Shown here: positions 63,747 through 64,000 of the stretch, piece by piece | Numbering within the stretch: the stretch's first letter is position 1 | Layout: each line of letters opens with the position of its first letter | DNA from: Rana temporaria | Taxonomy: Eukaryota > Chordata > Amphibia > Anura > Ranidae | Reading direction: 5' to 3' | DNA: 64,000 bases | Assembly: GCF_905171775.1 (NCBI RefSeq) | Contig: NC_053499.1 | Span: 79,762,315 to 79,826,314 of the forward strand | The notes under the pieces: model-generated | What the model was told of the DNA's origin: nothing | The model's database searches: none | What the model saw: only the letters and a program-made list of their open reading frames with translations | Made by a program: the position numbers and the translations under genes

Positions 63747-64000
63747 TGCTCTCCTGCACATATTGAATATTGCCATACCTTTTACAATGCTCTACTGCAC
63801 ATACTGCCTGCTGTTATACTCTTCACACTTTTCTGCACACACTGCTTGCTGTTATACCCTCCCTATTCCTCTTCTGAACATACTCCCTTCTGTCCTCACT
63901 TTTTTACTGCACATATTGCCCCTTGTGAAATCATATACATGCGTTTCTTTCACATATTGAACACAGCCATACCCTTCACAATGCTCTTTATCAAATACTT
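63747..64000. repeat. degenerate tandem repeat right of Gypsy-2
   Basis: Degenerate units of about 45-50 bp built on cctgcacatattgcc, ttataccctt and acaatgctct, matching the left flank at 55440-55540. The Gypsy element interrupted this array. No gene. Confidence 0.65.

Overview
This 64-kb window looks like non-genic DNA from a large, transposon-rich vertebrate genome. An anuran amphibian is the best guess. The guess rests on the mixture: several L1-type LINEs, Penelope-like elements with GIY-YIG domains, PIF/Harbinger and hAT elements with many MITEs, BEL/Pao and two Ty3/Gypsy lineages (one with a chromodomain), and spliceosomal introns inside a transposase gene. I found no host protein-coding exon, rRNA or free-standing tRNA gene. 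The only trace of a host gene is a short retroposed 3'UTR at 14512-14709.

The layout is a stack of nested insertions, and most boundaries can be set by target-site duplications (TSDs). L1-1 (+) runs in pieces from about 200 to 18440. It is broken by an hAT-like element (745-3533, which contains a second hAT-like element at 993-2897) and by a 12-kb PIF/Harbinger element (5983-17990). The Harbinger carries a Myb-like gene and a transposase gene. It was itself invaded by an AT-rich tandem array, two head-to-head Penelope copies (about 9809-15170) and a chromodomain Gypsy fragment (15174-17738). L1-3 (+) spans 18611-33782 and contains a full-length antisense L1-2 (18905-25302), a Penelope-like terminal fragment (26593-27527) and an unclassified inverted-repeat element (32146-32736).

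From 33798 on there is an antisense L1 ORF1 fragment (L1-4). L1-5 (+) follows in pieces from 35712 to 51071. It is split by a candidate solo LTR (35872-36914), a 9.8-kb BEL/Pao element (37703-47517, itself hit by a SINE, a Harbinger MITE and an hAT-like element) and a 2-kb composite insertion (48286-50274). The stretch 51072-55540 holds MITEs, AT-rich palindromic Penelope-like remnants, minisatellites and a purine-rich microsatellite. A nearly complete Ty3/Gypsy element with two long LTRs lies antisense at 55541-63746, inside a degenerate tandem repeat.

Nearly every element ORF carries frameshifts, stops or lost catalytic residues, so the autonomous elements look dead as read here. Removing an inserted element plus one TSD copy restores the interrupted reading frame in at least six cases, which makes those boundaries firm. 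Many 1-nt indels, including between the two Gypsy LTRs, may be consensus errors of long-read assembly rather than biology.

I did not find a convincing new biological system. The items most worth a second look are the recurrent 'hairpin plus minisatellite' architecture of the hAT-like elements, the head-to-head Penelope junction, the inverted-repeat element with a 13-bp TSD, and the poly(A)-tailed retroposed 3'UTR.
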